Below, in pieces: positions 54,704 through 62,776 of a stretch of 64,000 nt of DNA. This stretch comes from Clostridia bacterium (GTDB lineage: Bacteria > Bacillota > Clostridia > Christensenellales > Borkfalkiaceae), in the NCBI GenBank assembly GCA_017504165.1, contig JAFVRR010000009.1:24251-88250 (forward strand). The letters are read 5' to 3'. Each line of letters opens with the position of its first letter. Position 1 is the stretch's first letter. Under the pieces are notes generated by a model that saw only the letters and a list, made by a program, of their open reading frames with translations, made no database searches and was not told the DNA's origin. Both the position numbers and the translations under genes were made by a program.

Positions 54704-55642
54704 TTATACTACCACACATAAAACTTTAGGAATTTTTATATCACAAATTTTACAATCTATTAAGTTGTTTTTAATATTAAATACTGTTACGTTTCCGCTA
54801 TTTTCGTTGCAAATAAATATTTTATCACCTATAATAGCAAAATCGCGCGGACTATCCCCACCACAATCTATTTTTTGAATTAACGTTAACTTTTCGCCAT
54901 CTACTTTATAAACGCAAAGTGCGTTTTCTACCCGTAAAGACACGACTAAATACTTTCCATCTTCAAAAAGTCTTATTGCAGCGCCGTTAGCACCTTCCTT
55001 TTCACAGTCAATTTTTATAGTATTTAAAAGTTTAGCCTTGCCGTTAAAGTATTTAAACACACTAATAGACGGAACAAGTTCGTTTACCGCATAAATATAA
55101 TTACTATAATTAGAAAAAACTAAATGGCGTATACCGTATCCGCTATTGACCTTTTCTTCTGAAATTAAAATTAAGTCTTTATCGTAAAAAGCAAGAATAT
55201 CCGTACCTAAATCGCAAACTGCTAAATATCCGTCTAAAGTAGTATTTATATAGTGGGTATGCGCTTCTGTTTGCCTTGTAGGATGAAGACTACTACCCTG
55301 CCTTTTGGCGATAATTTCGCCGTTTTTAACGATATTACCACTTAAATAATTGACAGTGTAAACGTCTTTATTATCTACGCATAAATGACAAGCGACCACC
55401 CCTTTAGTCGTTATTATATCGCTTGCGGTTTGTAAATTTTCGTCAATGAAAAAATATCCACTATGCTCGCTATTTTCAAAAGGCTTACGAAGTAAAACGC
55501 ATAGCCCCCTTTCGCATCTAACCGCATACATAGGTCTATCGCAAGGATAGTATTTTTCTTTTTCAAGTTTATTATCTACTAAATTATAGGCGTAAATTCC
55601 ACCGCCGTTTTCAACTAGTTCACAAGATAAAAAGTATATCAT
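54704..55642 (-). CDS. Lactonase-family β-propeller protein (YbhE-like)
   Basis: 312 residues, slightly short for the family. HTHYINTTLDGYLAVCDLGT, RHLVFSNYSNYIYAVNEL and GGDSPRDFAI are the typical motifs of the 6-phosphogluconolactonase-type seven-blade propeller, including the active-site His/Arg. It would hydrolyse a sugar-acid lactone; here the neighbouring dehydratase and SDR suggest an aldonolactone (inference). Last gene of the GH10 operon; 10 nt after the SDR. Confidence 0.75.
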   Translation of the reverse strand: MIYFLSCELVENGGGIYAYNLVDNKLEKEKYYPCDRPMYAVRCERGLCVLLRKPFENSEHSGYFFIDENLQTASDIITTKGVVACHLCVDNKDVYTVNYLSGNIVKNGEIIAKRQGSSLHPTRQTEAHTHYINTTLDGYLAVCDLGTDILAFYDKDLILISEEKVNSGYGIRHLVFSNYSNYIYAVNELVPSISVFKYFNGKAKLLNTIKIDCEKEGANGAAIRLFEDGKYLVVSLRVENALCVYKVDGEKLTLIQKIDCGGDSPRDFAIIGDKIFICNENSGNVTVFNIKNNLIDCKICDIKIPKVLCVVV

Positions 55643-55652
55643 ATTATTAATT

Positions 55653-56366
55653 TTACAACCTCATACCGCCGTCAATAATAATATCTGCGCCAGTAATATA
55701 TGCGCCATCTTCACTACAAAGCATCATAACTGCGCCTACGCAGTCGCTAGGATTGCCAAAGCGCCCCATAGGAATACAGTCTTCAACCGATTTTCTAATA
55801 TTTTCGTCGTTATACGCTCCTTCGTTTCTAGGCGTTAAAATAGCACCCGGAGAAATATTGTTTACCGTGACGCCGTAAGGCGCAAGGTCCTTTGCAATTA
55901 CTTCCACAAACTTATATACAGCGCATTTTGTTGCGGAATACATAGAGAGTTCTAAGTGTTGGCGGTGTTGATTAACGCTACCTAATGTGATTATTCTGCC
56001 AAAACCCTTTTCTTTCATATTAGGCGCGTAGGCTTGAATTAACTTTAAAGTGCTTTTAACGTTTACGTTAAATTGCTTATCGAAAGTATCGTTCGATATT
56101 TTGTCCCAAGTTTCTTTAAACTGAACGCTTGCATTTAAAATTAAGCAATCTACCGCCCCCGTCTTTTCAATTAAACTATTAACTTCTAGCATATTACTAA
56201 GGTCGCAAACAACGGCTTGATGCGCGCCTATTTCTTCCTTAATGCGATTTGCCTTTTCAATATCTTTTGAACAATGCACTATCACTTCATAGCCACGTTT
56301 AACAAAATTTAAAGCAACTTCTTTGCCTATACCTTGGGTAGAACCCGTCACTAAAACTTTTTTCAT
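55653..56366 (-). CDS. SDR-family oxidoreductase
   Basis: 237 residues. TGSTQGIGKEVAL is the NAD(P)-binding TGxxxGIG, YSATKCAVYKF the catalytic YxxxK, and NISPGAILTPRN the family loop. It reduces or oxidises a sugar or sugar-acid alcohol; substrate not readable. Its ATG overlaps the GH10 stop by 4 nt (ATGA), so translation is coupled. Confidence 0.88.
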   Translation of the reverse strand: MKKVLVTGSTQGIGKEVALNFVKRGYEVIVHCSKDIEKANRIKEEIGAHQAVVCDLSNMLEVNSLIEKTGAVDCLILNASVQFKETWDKISNDTFDKQFNVNVKSTLKLIQAYAPNMKEKGFGRIITLGSVNQHRQHLELSMYSATKCAVYKFVEVIAKDLAPYGVTVNNISPGAILTPRNEGAYNDENIRKSVEDCIPMGRFGNPSDCVGAVMMLCSEDGAYITGADIIIDGGMRL

Positions 56367-57679
56367 AATACTATTTCCTTGCCGTTTTCATCTAAATTAA
56401 CAGTATGCGATTTACCGTCGACTATTATTTCATACTCGCCGTAAAAACCTTTAAATTTAAGTTCGTTATTATTTACGGTTTTTATAAAATTAGTCTTCCA
56501 CTCTTTATTGATAAGCCTATCTAAAACTTTATAAGCAGGTTTTTCGGTCATATCAAAGCGAAGAAGTCCACCACCGCAACGGTTTTCACCTAAATTTGTG
56601 CCAAGTGGAGCGTACGCAGCGTAACCGTCTACTAAATTCCACCAAACTATGCTCTTCATATTGCGCGTAGCAAACCACGTTTTATAAAGCTCTTCTACCA
56701 AATACGCTTGAATTTCTTCGTTTTCTTCATTTTGACCGCTACCAGGCACGGTGATTTCAGAAACGTGCATTGGAAGACCGTAATTATCAAAAATCTCTAA
56801 AATTTCTAAAAGGTATTCTACGTTTAAGTAAGTATCGATAACCATATCGCCTTCCATCTCTTCAGAAGTGTTAAAAATATGGTATTGAAGCCCTATTTCA
56901 TCAATAGGTAAACCTTTATTTATAAAATCTTTAAGTTGCATATTAAACGCCATATACTTACCTTCCGTGCGATAGTCACGCCAAATAGCAGTATTCGTTT
57001 CGTTTAATATTTTTGTATTGTTAGAAAAATATTTACCACCGAGCATTAAGCCGTATTCATCGTAGTCTTCAAACAAAAATTTTAAGCCCCTACGATAATT
57101 ACTTGCGCTTTCGTTAACTATATCAAAAGAAGGAATTTTACTAGAATATTCATCCGCAATTTCTTTAAATCTACGCTCTACAATCTTTTTTCTTTCTTCT
57201 TTAGAATATTTTTCAAGCCAATCGGGAACAAATTTATTCCAAAGCAAACAATGCCCTTTAGGTTCGATACCATATTCTTTACAAAACTCTAAAACAAGGT
57301 CGGGTTGAGGACGGCGGTAGACGTTTTCCGTATCTTTTCTAAAGCGAAGTTTACCTTCTTCGGGCTCTAAATCACTCCAATAAAAGGGTACTACCGCTTG
57401 ATTAAATAAATTGACGAACTTTTCTTTATATATAACTTCTTTTTCTTCCTTTTCAAAAGAATTTAACATAAAAGCAGTCGTTCCGAATAAAAATTTGTGT
57501 TTCGTTTGTTTAACGGTAACTTCTTTTTTATCTTCGTTTAAAAATTTAATAGTAAACTCACCCTTGCGGTATTTTTCAATACCTTCTTCGTTGCGTTTAT
57601 CTAAAAGTTCTTTATTATCTAAAAAACTTTTTAATATCTTTTCTCTATCAATTTTTTTAATTTCTTCCATTTTTTTCAT
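56363..57679 (-). CDS. GH10 endo-xylanase, cytoplasmic
   Basis: 438 residues with no signal peptide. Catalytic acid/base Glu190 in SFDIVNES and nucleophile Glu308 in HVSEIT; substrate residues LLWNKFVPDWL. Residues 45-70 form a short extra N-terminal β domain. Family members cleave β-1,4-xylan; without a signal peptide this one should trim imported xylo-oligosaccharides. It is the middle gene of an operon with a dehydratase, SDR and lactonase, an unusual mix for a plain xylanase. Confidence 0.85.
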   Translation of the reverse strand: MKKMEEIKKIDREKILKSFLDNKELLDKRNEEGIEKYRKGEFTIKFLNEDKKEVTVKQTKHKFLFGTTAFMLNSFEKEEKEVIYKEKFVNLFNQAVVPFYWSDLEPEEGKLRFRKDTENVYRRPQPDLVLEFCKEYGIEPKGHCLLWNKFVPDWLEKYSKEERKKIVERRFKEIADEYSSKIPSFDIVNESASNYRRGLKFLFEDYDEYGLMLGGKYFSNNTKILNETNTAIWRDYRTEGKYMAFNMQLKDFINKGLPIDEIGLQYHIFNTSEEMEGDMVIDTYLNVEYLLEILEIFDNYGLPMHVSEITVPGSGQNEENEEIQAYLVEELYKTWFATRNMKSIVWWNLVDGYAAYAPLGTNLGENRCGGGLLRFDMTEKPAYKVLDRLINKEWKTNFIKTVNNNELKFKGFYGEYEIIVDGKSHTVNLDENGKEIVL

Positions 57680-57682
57680 CCT

Positions 57683-58999
57683 TTAAGACCATTCTCTATC
57701 GTTTGCCCATTCTTTATCCCACTCTGACGTATCTTTCCAAGGCTCGTCACAGTCGGCTTTGCGGAATTTTTCAATAAGTTCTTCGTTTAAACTTTCAATA
57801 CCCAAACCTGGCGTGTTAGGAACGTTCATAAACCCGTTTTCAAGTTTAATTATAGGATTTACAAGTTCATACCATTCAGGGTGGTCAACGGAGTGGAATT
57901 CTACGGCAAGTACGTTTTTAAGCGCAGCGGCAGCGTGCACCGCAGCCATAAAACCAATAGGGCTTTCCGCCATGTGAATAGCAAGCGCAACGCCGTATTT
58001 TTCACATAATGCGCCAACCTTTTTCATTTCCATAAACCCACCAATCGTAAGCATATCAGGATGAATAACGTTTACACCTGCTTGCATTACCTTTTCAAAG
58101 TTTTCTGCAAGGTAAATATCTTCGCCCGTGCAAAGCGGTACGCTAGAATTTTTAGCAAACTTTTCTAAATGGTTAGTTTGATGCCATGGCGCTAAGTCTT
58201 CCATCCAAGCAATGTTGTATTTTTCAAGCCTTTTAGCAAAGCGAATGGCGTCTTCTATGGCAACATGACCAAAATGGTCGATTGCAAGCGGTACTTCGTA
58301 GCCTATTTCTTCACGAATTTCCTTTACGTAGTTTTCAAGGTAATCTAAACCCTTTTCTGTAATATGAATACCGGTCGCATAGTGCGGAATAGTAAAAATT
58401 TCATAATTTTTTCCAAACATTAAAGACTTATCAATACTTCCCGATTGGTGACAAATGGCCTTCATTGAATATTTTTGCATATCTTCAAGCATACCAACGG
58501 GTGCATTTAACGTGCCTGGTTCGTCGTATAATAACTCTATACCCAAATCCATTTTTAAATAAGTAAACCCGTCTTCCATACGTTTTTTAAGGGCTTTACC
58601 CATATCTTTTCCCGTGTGTTTGCCATCTACGTCGGTATCACAATAAATACGCACCTTGTCGCGATACTTACCGCCTAAAAGTTGATAAACGGGAACTTTA
58701 TAAAATTTGCCTATAATATCAAATAAAGCAATTTCTATACCCGAAACACCACCGCCTTGGCGCGAATGTCCGCCAAATTGTTTAATTCTATTAAATAATT
58801 TTTCTACGTTTAACGGGTTTTCGCCAACAAGCCTACTTTTAAGCATTTTAGCATACGTTGCACTAGACGCATCCCTCACTTCGCCGTAACCTACGATTTC
58901 AGGGTCGTTTGTAAATATTTTTAAAAGTATCATATGTTTAGGTAAACCGTTAATGTCGGCAACCCTAATATCCGTTATCTTTAATTCGTTTGCATTCAT
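57683..58999 (-). CDS. Enolase-superfamily sugar-acid dehydratase (mandelate racemase type)
   Basis: 438 residues. Capping domain then barrel. Metal ligands: Asp in IDHFGH, Glu in WMEDLAPW, Glu in CTGEDIY; the acid/base region TYLKMDLG and the later HPDMLTIGG, AIHMAESP follow. This is the pattern of ManD/GalD-like acid-sugar dehydratases, but the exact substrate (gluconate, mannonate, galactonate, xylonate) is not readable. It is the first gene of the operon, divergent from an AraC regulator. Confidence 0.85.
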   Translation of the reverse strand: MNANELKITDIRVADINGLPKHMILLKIFTNDPEIVGYGEVRDASSATYAKMLKSRLVGENPLNVEKLFNRIKQFGGHSRQGGGVSGIEIALFDIIGKFYKVPVYQLLGGKYRDKVRIYCDTDVDGKHTGKDMGKALKKRMEDGFTYLKMDLGIELLYDEPGTLNAPVGMLEDMQKYSMKAICHQSGSIDKSLMFGKNYEIFTIPHYATGIHITEKGLDYLENYVKEIREEIGYEVPLAIDHFGHVAIEDAIRFAKRLEKYNIAWMEDLAPWHQTNHLEKFAKNSSVPLCTGEDIYLAENFEKVMQAGVNVIHPDMLTIGGFMEMKKVGALCEKYGVALAIHMAESPIGFMAAVHAAAALKNVLAVEFHSVDHPEWYELVNPIIKLENGFMNVPNTPGLGIESLNEELIEKFRKADCDEPWKDTSEWDKEWANDREWS

Positions 59000-59110
59000 A
59001 ATTGTTTCTCCTAATTTTAATTATAATTAAATTATACTATTTTATCGGAAAACACTCTATAATAATATTTTTACGTTTATAAACTATATTTCGATTTTTG
59101 TTTTTTTAAC

Positions 59111-59139
59111 TTGACAATAAATATATTTTAAACTAATCT
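59111..59139 (+). promoter_or_regulatory. Promoter of the third AraC gene
   Basis: TTGACA (59111-59116), 17-nt spacer, TAATCT (59134-59139); the start would fall on the ATG at 59146, so a leaderless mRNA is expected. Confidence 0.7.
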
Positions 59140-59145
59140 ATAAGT

Positions 59146-60000
59146 ATGGAAATTATACACGAAATTAAGTTTAATAATGTAGATGCAATTAGATTATTTT
59201 CTTCTAACGCATCGGAAAGAAAAAACAACGTTAGAATTCACTATCATTCACTTATAGAAATTTCTTTAATTTTAAAAGGTAAAGGAAAATATAAGGTAAA
59301 TAACCATATTTACGACATAAATGCAGGTGACGTTTTCTTCTTTAGACCAAACGAAGCGCATTGTGTTACAGATATTGATACGGGCGGTATGGAAATATTA
59401 AACCTACATATTGCGCCATATTATCTTTATACTAATTTACAAAACGCGCTAAACGCTAACTTTATTAAGATTTTAACGTTAAACTTTAAACTTAAAAGCA
59501 ATAAAATTAACGATACTTTACCAAGTTATCAAATGGACACAATTAAACCGTTAATCCTTTTAATAAAGCAAGAATTTATAGATAAAAAAAGCGATTATAT
59601 TACGCTTGTCAATAACTATATTTCTGCGCTACTCATAACTTTTTCTAGGGCGTATAACGAGCAGGGCTTTTCTAAAAAGGAACTGCAAAGTTATCAAAAA
59701 CTTTTAAGCGCAATTGAGTATATAGATAACCATTATAAAGAAAACATAACCCTTGACGAACTTGCTTTAAACGTTGGCTATAGCCGTTGCTATTTTTCAT
59801 CGATATTTAAAAAGTGTATGGGTATGTCAATATGGGATTATATCTCTATAAAACGTATAGAAAGGTCTCTTTTTTTAATAAAAACTACCGATAATAATAT
59901 ACTAGATATAGCGTTAGAATGCGGATTTAACAACACCGTTAACTTTAACAAAATTTTTAAAAAATATACCAACCTACTTCCTAGCGCATTTAGAAAATAA
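59146..60000 (+). CDS. AraC-family regulator of the dehydratase/GH10 operon
   Basis: 284 residues. Cupin part (HYHSLIEISLILKGKGKY, FFRPNEAHCV) and C-terminal HTH pair (LNVGYSRCYFSSIFKKCMG, DIALECGFNNTVNFNKIFKK). It diverges from the dehydratase gene and is its likely regulator. Confidence 0.87.
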   Translation: MEIIHEIKFNNVDAIRLFSSNASERKNNVRIHYHSLIEISLILKGKGKYKVNNHIYDINAGDVFFFRPNEAHCVTDIDTGGMEILNLHIAPYYLYTNLQNALNANFIKILTLNFKLKSNKINDTLPSYQMDTIKPLILLIKQEFIDKKSDYITLVNNYISALLITFSRAYNEQGFSKKELQSYQKLLSAIEYIDNHYKENITLDELALNVGYSRCYFSSIFKKCMGMSIWDYISIKRIERSLFLIKTTDNNILDIALECGFNNTVNFNKIFKKYTNLLPSAFRK

Positions 60001-60008
60001 ATAAAACT

Positions 60009-60036
60009 AAGCGGAACTATTTTAGTTCCGCTTATT
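60009..60036 (+). terminator. Terminator of the AraC gene
   Basis: AAGCGGAACTA / TAGTTCCGCTT then ATTTATT. Confidence 0.75.
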
Positions 60037-60114
60037 TATTACTTAATTTTATTATATATCACTTCTTACTATATAAATACTAAAAAAATACTTTGTTTAT
60101 TAGATATATTACTA

Positions 60115-60786
60115 TTACCAAATAAACGGAATTAAACGATATTTTACTTTTTTAGTGTATTCTTCGTAGCCATTGAGTTCTTTTAATAAAAACTTTTCTT
60201 CGCTTTTAATTCTAAATGCAATAATAAACGGATAGAGTAAAAAGATAATTAGCGAAAATACCGAGCCGAGCACTAACGGCATTGATAAGAATAAAATTAC
60301 TGTCGAAAAATACATTGGATGGCGAACTATTCCGTATAAACCCGTGTCTATTACCTTTTGATTATCTACAACCTTAATAGTACGGCTTAAATAGGTGTTT
60401 TGCTTTAAAACTATAGCGTATAGAATATAGGCAATTAAAAATAAAACGCAACCAATAATCACAATAGGTAATGGCAAAGAATACCACTTAAACCTAAAAT
60501 TAAGCCCCGCAACGATAAAACCACATATGAACATAAGCCCACTTAACTTTACAACCATAGATTGCTCTTTTAACTTTTCTTTAGCGTTAAGCCTTGAAGA
60601 TAATAAACTAGGGTTTTTAACCATCATAACAATCCCTGCTAAAAACATAGGAATAAATAGTATTCCCATTAAAAGCCAACCGTAATAGTAATTTAGCGAG
60701 CCTGCGGGAAGAAATATTAAAGCCCCAACAAGCACAGCGCCTAGTAAAAATTTTAAAATTGCCGATATAAATAATTTTAAAGTCAT
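60115..60786 (-). CDS. Isoprenylcysteine carboxyl methyltransferase-family membrane protein
   Basis: 223 residues with about five membrane segments. The C-terminal RHPMYFSTVILFLSMPLVLGS and SEEKFLLKELNGYEEYTKKVKYRLIPFIW are the ICMT/PEMT signature (His-Pro and the terminal SAM region). In bacteria these likely methylate lipids or unknown small targets. 9 nt after the zinc-motif gene upstream. Confidence 0.8.
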   Translation of the reverse strand: MTLKLFISAILKFLLGAVLVGALIFLPAGSLNYYYGWLLMGILFIPMFLAGIVMMVKNPSLLSSRLNAKEKLKEQSMVVKLSGLMFICGFIVAGLNFRFKWYSLPLPIVIIGCVLFLIAYILYAIVLKQNTYLSRTIKVVDNQKVIDTGLYGIVRHPMYFSTVILFLSMPLVLGSVFSLIIFLLYPFIIAFRIKSEEKFLLKELNGYEEYTKKVKYRLIPFIW

Positions 60787-60795
60787 AATCCACCT

Positions 60796-61050
60796 TTATT
60801 TAAACCACGTTTTATGCATATTTTTTAAAAACTCTTTTGTAATTTCAACTTTACTGTCGGGCAAAACGGAGTCAATTTGACAAAACGGACATAGCGCGGT
60901 TTCCTCTTTACTATCTTTTAACCAATTTACAATTAAATTTTTATCAAAAATTTTACCACAATAAAAGCATCCGCACTTTTTGCTTTTTAAAATTTCTTCT
61001 TTATTAAGTTTAGAGTATTCGTGCGCTAAACTAATATCGGTTATCATCAT
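60796..61050 (-). CDS. Small zinc-motif cytoplasmic protein
   Basis: 84 residues. Two CxxC pairs, CGCFYCGKIF and CPFCQIDSV, probably bind one zinc. No domain name is recognised, though similar 80-90-residue conserved proteins are common. It is co-directional with the ICMT-like gene (9-nt gap). Confidence 0.65.
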   Translation of the reverse strand: MMITDISLAHEYSKLNKEEILKSKKCGCFYCGKIFDKNLIVNWLKDSKEETALCPFCQIDSVLPDSKVEITKEFLKNMHKTWFK

Positions 61051-61125
61051 ACCCTTCCCCGCTAAATTTTATTATTTTTATTATATCAAAAATCTTTAAT
61101 AATTTCAATACAGCAAAATAAAAAA

Positions 61126-61146
61126 GCAAGGCGAACTCGCCTTGCA
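61126..61146 (-). terminator. Terminator of the zinc-ribbon membrane gene
   Basis: GCAAGGCG / CGCCTTGC with minus-strand TTTTTATTTT. Confidence 0.8.
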
Positions 61147-61155
61147 TAATCTATT

Positions 61156-61575
61156 TTATTTATAACTACCGCAATCTTTGCAGTATAAAGCCTTGCTATC
61201 GTTTTCAGTTTTGCATTTTTTACATATCCAATTGCTGTTAGAAGTTTTTATTATGCTTTCTTTTTTGATTTGTTCAGAGGTTTTGCAACTATTAGACATG
61301 TTTCCTACACTCTTTAATTTTTCCGTACTATTTGAGGAAATTTCTTTACGTATTGCATAAACGCTATAATTAATTTCTTGAAGATTATCTATAATTTCAC
61401 CAAATCCATATAATAGTATACAAAAAACAACACCAAAAACTAAACATATAAAAAAATATGTAAAATTAAAACCACTTCTATACCCGGCATTTTCTACACC
61501 TAATACAATAGAGCCTATAACAACCACTATGCCTATTATACCCGCTAAAGCTTTAATAAATTTACCTACTTCCAT
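61156..61575 (-). CDS. Two-TM protein with C-terminal zinc ribbon
   Basis: 139 residues: two membrane segments (8-28 and 36-58), a Ser/Lys-rich linker, then CKKCKTENDSKALYCKDCG, a zinc ribbon. Function unknown. Its promoter spacer contains the upstream operator palindrome, so the divergent XRE protein at 61667 probably represses it (inference). Confidence 0.65.
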   Translation of the reverse strand: MEVGKFIKALAGIIGIVVVIGSIVLGVENAGYRSGFNFTYFFICLVFGVVFCILLYGFGEIIDNLQEINYSVYAIRKEISSNSTEKLKSVGNMSNSCKTSEQIKKESIIKTSNSNWICKKCKTENDSKALYCKDCGSYK

Positions 61576-61604
61576 AAAAAATCTCCTAAAAATTTAATAA
61601 AACT

Positions 61605-61660
61605 ATTTTAATATAGAATATTCTATATGTCAAGTAAAATTATAGAAATTTCTATATACT
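61605..61660. promoter_or_regulatory. Divergent promoters with paired operator palindromes
   Basis: Perfect palindromes TATAGAATATTCTATA (61612-61627) and TATAGAAATTTCTATA (61641-61656), centres 29 bp apart, about three helical turns. The first fills the 17-bp spacer between minus-strand TTGACA (61628-61633) and TAAAAT (61605-61610); the second overlaps the plus-strand -10 TATACT (61655-61660) of the XRE gene. Confidence 0.75.
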
Positions 61661-61666
61661 AAAGAT

Positions 61667-61879
61667 ATGGAAAACAATTTTAGTGAAATATTAAAAGAAT
61701 TTTTAACCGAAAACAATTTAACTCAAGTGGAATTTGCTAAGAAAATAGGCGTTAAGCAGAGTCAAGTTAGCGAATGGCTTAAAGGCAAAGCAAAACCCGG
61801 CTACGACATTTTAAAAAGTATGGCAATTGCCTTTAACGTTTCAGCAGATTATTTTTTAGGAATTAAAAATGAATATTAA
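61667..61879 (+). CDS. Small XRE-family repressor
   Basis: 70 residues. Single HTH: LTQVEFAKKIGVKQSQVSEW, then LKGKAKPGYDILKSMAIAFN, without a sensor domain. The ATG lies where transcription should start (leaderless). It sits beside two matching palindromes and probably represses itself and the divergent gene. Confidence 0.85.
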   Translation: MENNFSEILKEFLTENNLTQVEFAKKIGVKQSQVSEWLKGKAKPGYDILKSMAIAFNVSADYFLGIKNEY

Positions 61880-61881
61880 TA

Positions 61882-61909
61882 AAAAAGCACTTCTTTTGAA
61901 GTGCTTTTT
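61882..61909. terminator. Bidirectional terminator
   Basis: AAAAAGCACTTC / GAAGTGCTTTTT. Confidence 0.8.
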
Positions 61910-61954
61910 AATTGTCTTGGGTGTGAAAAATACGCACCAAAACTCTAAATGTTT

Positions 61955-62089
61955 TTATTCTCCCAAAAAGATTTTGCGGATTTGAAAAACAGTATTTGAA
62001 CAATCCTTAATTTTAGATAACGATTGACAGAGCAATTCAATTTCCGTTGCCAACTGTTCTGCGTATTTCATTAGTATGTTTTCTTTCAT
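61955..62089 (-). pseudogene. Truncated four-helix-bundle protein
   Basis: Minus-strand ORF of 44 codons: MKENILMKYAEQLATEIELL, then CQSLSKIKDCSNTVFQIRK and a stop after IFLGE. The first 39 residues match the start of four-helix-bundle/IVP-like proteins, and the conserved RSSxSIGANIHEA part, expected next, is absent. Read by hand; weak Shine-Dalgarno AAGG. It follows hairpin array 2, just as the intact homologue follows array 1. Confidence 0.6.
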
Positions 62090-62110
62090 GAATTTTACCT
62101 TATAAAAAAT

Positions 62111-62290
62111 CACAACGCGAGTTGTGTATGTAATCCGCGATAGCGGTATGGAATCAAAACTTGTATGTAATCAAGCCGAAGCGAATAATTACATACACAG
62201 CAAGCTGTGATTACATACGCCTACGGCGATTACATACCAAACCTTCGGCTTGAATAAACAACCTAAGTTGAGAATCAACTTAGGTTGTTT
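62111..62290 (-). repeat. Hairpin array 2: TATGTAATC / GATTACATA words separating mini-palindromes
   Basis: In the minus-strand sense it starts with a 16-bp perfect hairpin (62256-62290). The word TATGTAAT(C) then separates CGCC/GGCG and CACAGC/GCTGTG. After a centre (62173-62187) the inverted word separates CCGC/GCGG and CACAAC/GTTGTG. On the plus strand, TATGTAATC lies at 62127 and 62164 (TATGGAATC at 62147), and ATTACATA at 62188, 62210, 62229. Ends ~20 nt before the truncated four-helix gene. Confidence 0.88.
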
Positions 62291-62299
62291 CTGTGAAGG

Positions 62300-62330
62300 G
62301 GCGATAAAAAAGATATTTTCGCCTTTTTTT
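62300..62330 (+). terminator. Terminator at the edge of the mobile region
   Basis: GGCGA..AAA / TTT..TCGCC followed by TTTTTTT on the plus strand. GC content rises beyond it. Confidence 0.6.
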
Positions 62331-62356
62331 GTTTGGGTTTGAACTGTCGCGCCTTT

Positions 62357-62761
62357 TTACATCGTCTGCGTGACGGGGGCTTGCGATTCTTCCTCGGAAA
62401 GCGTTTCCGTTTCGTCCTGTTCCTGACTCTGTTCCTCGGTGAGCTTCTGTTCATAAGCTGCGAGGACTTTTTTGTTGAGTTCATCTCTCGCTTCACTTGA
62501 TACGGGGTGGAACACCTCTCGGTAATTCTCGCCGTCTTTCCTTGACGGCATCGATACGAACAACCCCTTTTCCGAGTCCATGATTCGGAGTCCGTGGATG
62601 GCAAACGCGCCACCGATATTTGCACTCGCAAATGCTTTGGTTTTGCTACCTTCGTAGTCAACGAGCGAGTCGATCCTCACGTCGATGGACGGGAGTTTGG
62701 CTTTCTTGGGTGCCGCCTGCTTTTCCGGGGCTTTGGTTGTGGTTGCATTCTTTTTTGGCAT
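62357..62761 (-). CDS. SpoVG-domain protein of a mobile element
   Basis: 134 residues. A Lys/Ala-rich N-terminus (1-24), a SpoVG core (IDVRIDSLVDYEGSKTKAFA, then GGAFAIHGLRI and YREVFHPVSSEARDEL), and an acidic Gln/Glu tail. SpoVG is an RNA/DNA-binding regulator; diverged copies are common on clostridial ICEs. AGGAGGAAAACACTATG precedes the start; 15 nt after the recombinase. Higher GC than the chromosome to the left. Confidence 0.85.
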   Translation of the reverse strand: MPKKNATTTKAPEKQAAPKKAKLPSIDVRIDSLVDYEGSKTKAFASANIGGAFAIHGLRIMDSEKGLFVSMPSRKDGENYREVFHPVSSEARDELNKKVLAAYEQKLTEEQSQEQDETETLSEEESQAPVTQTM

Positions 62762-62776
62762 AGTGTTTTCCTCCTG

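Noticed and set aside
54680..54712. loxP-like ATAACTTCGTATA resemblance
   Set aside because: One half-site matches by chance; there is no second arm or Cre-type gene.
62275..62661. Arg/Lys-rich 128-residue ORF
   Set aside because: Out-of-frame shadow of the SpoVG-domain gene; the in-frame protein has a clear domain and ribosome site.
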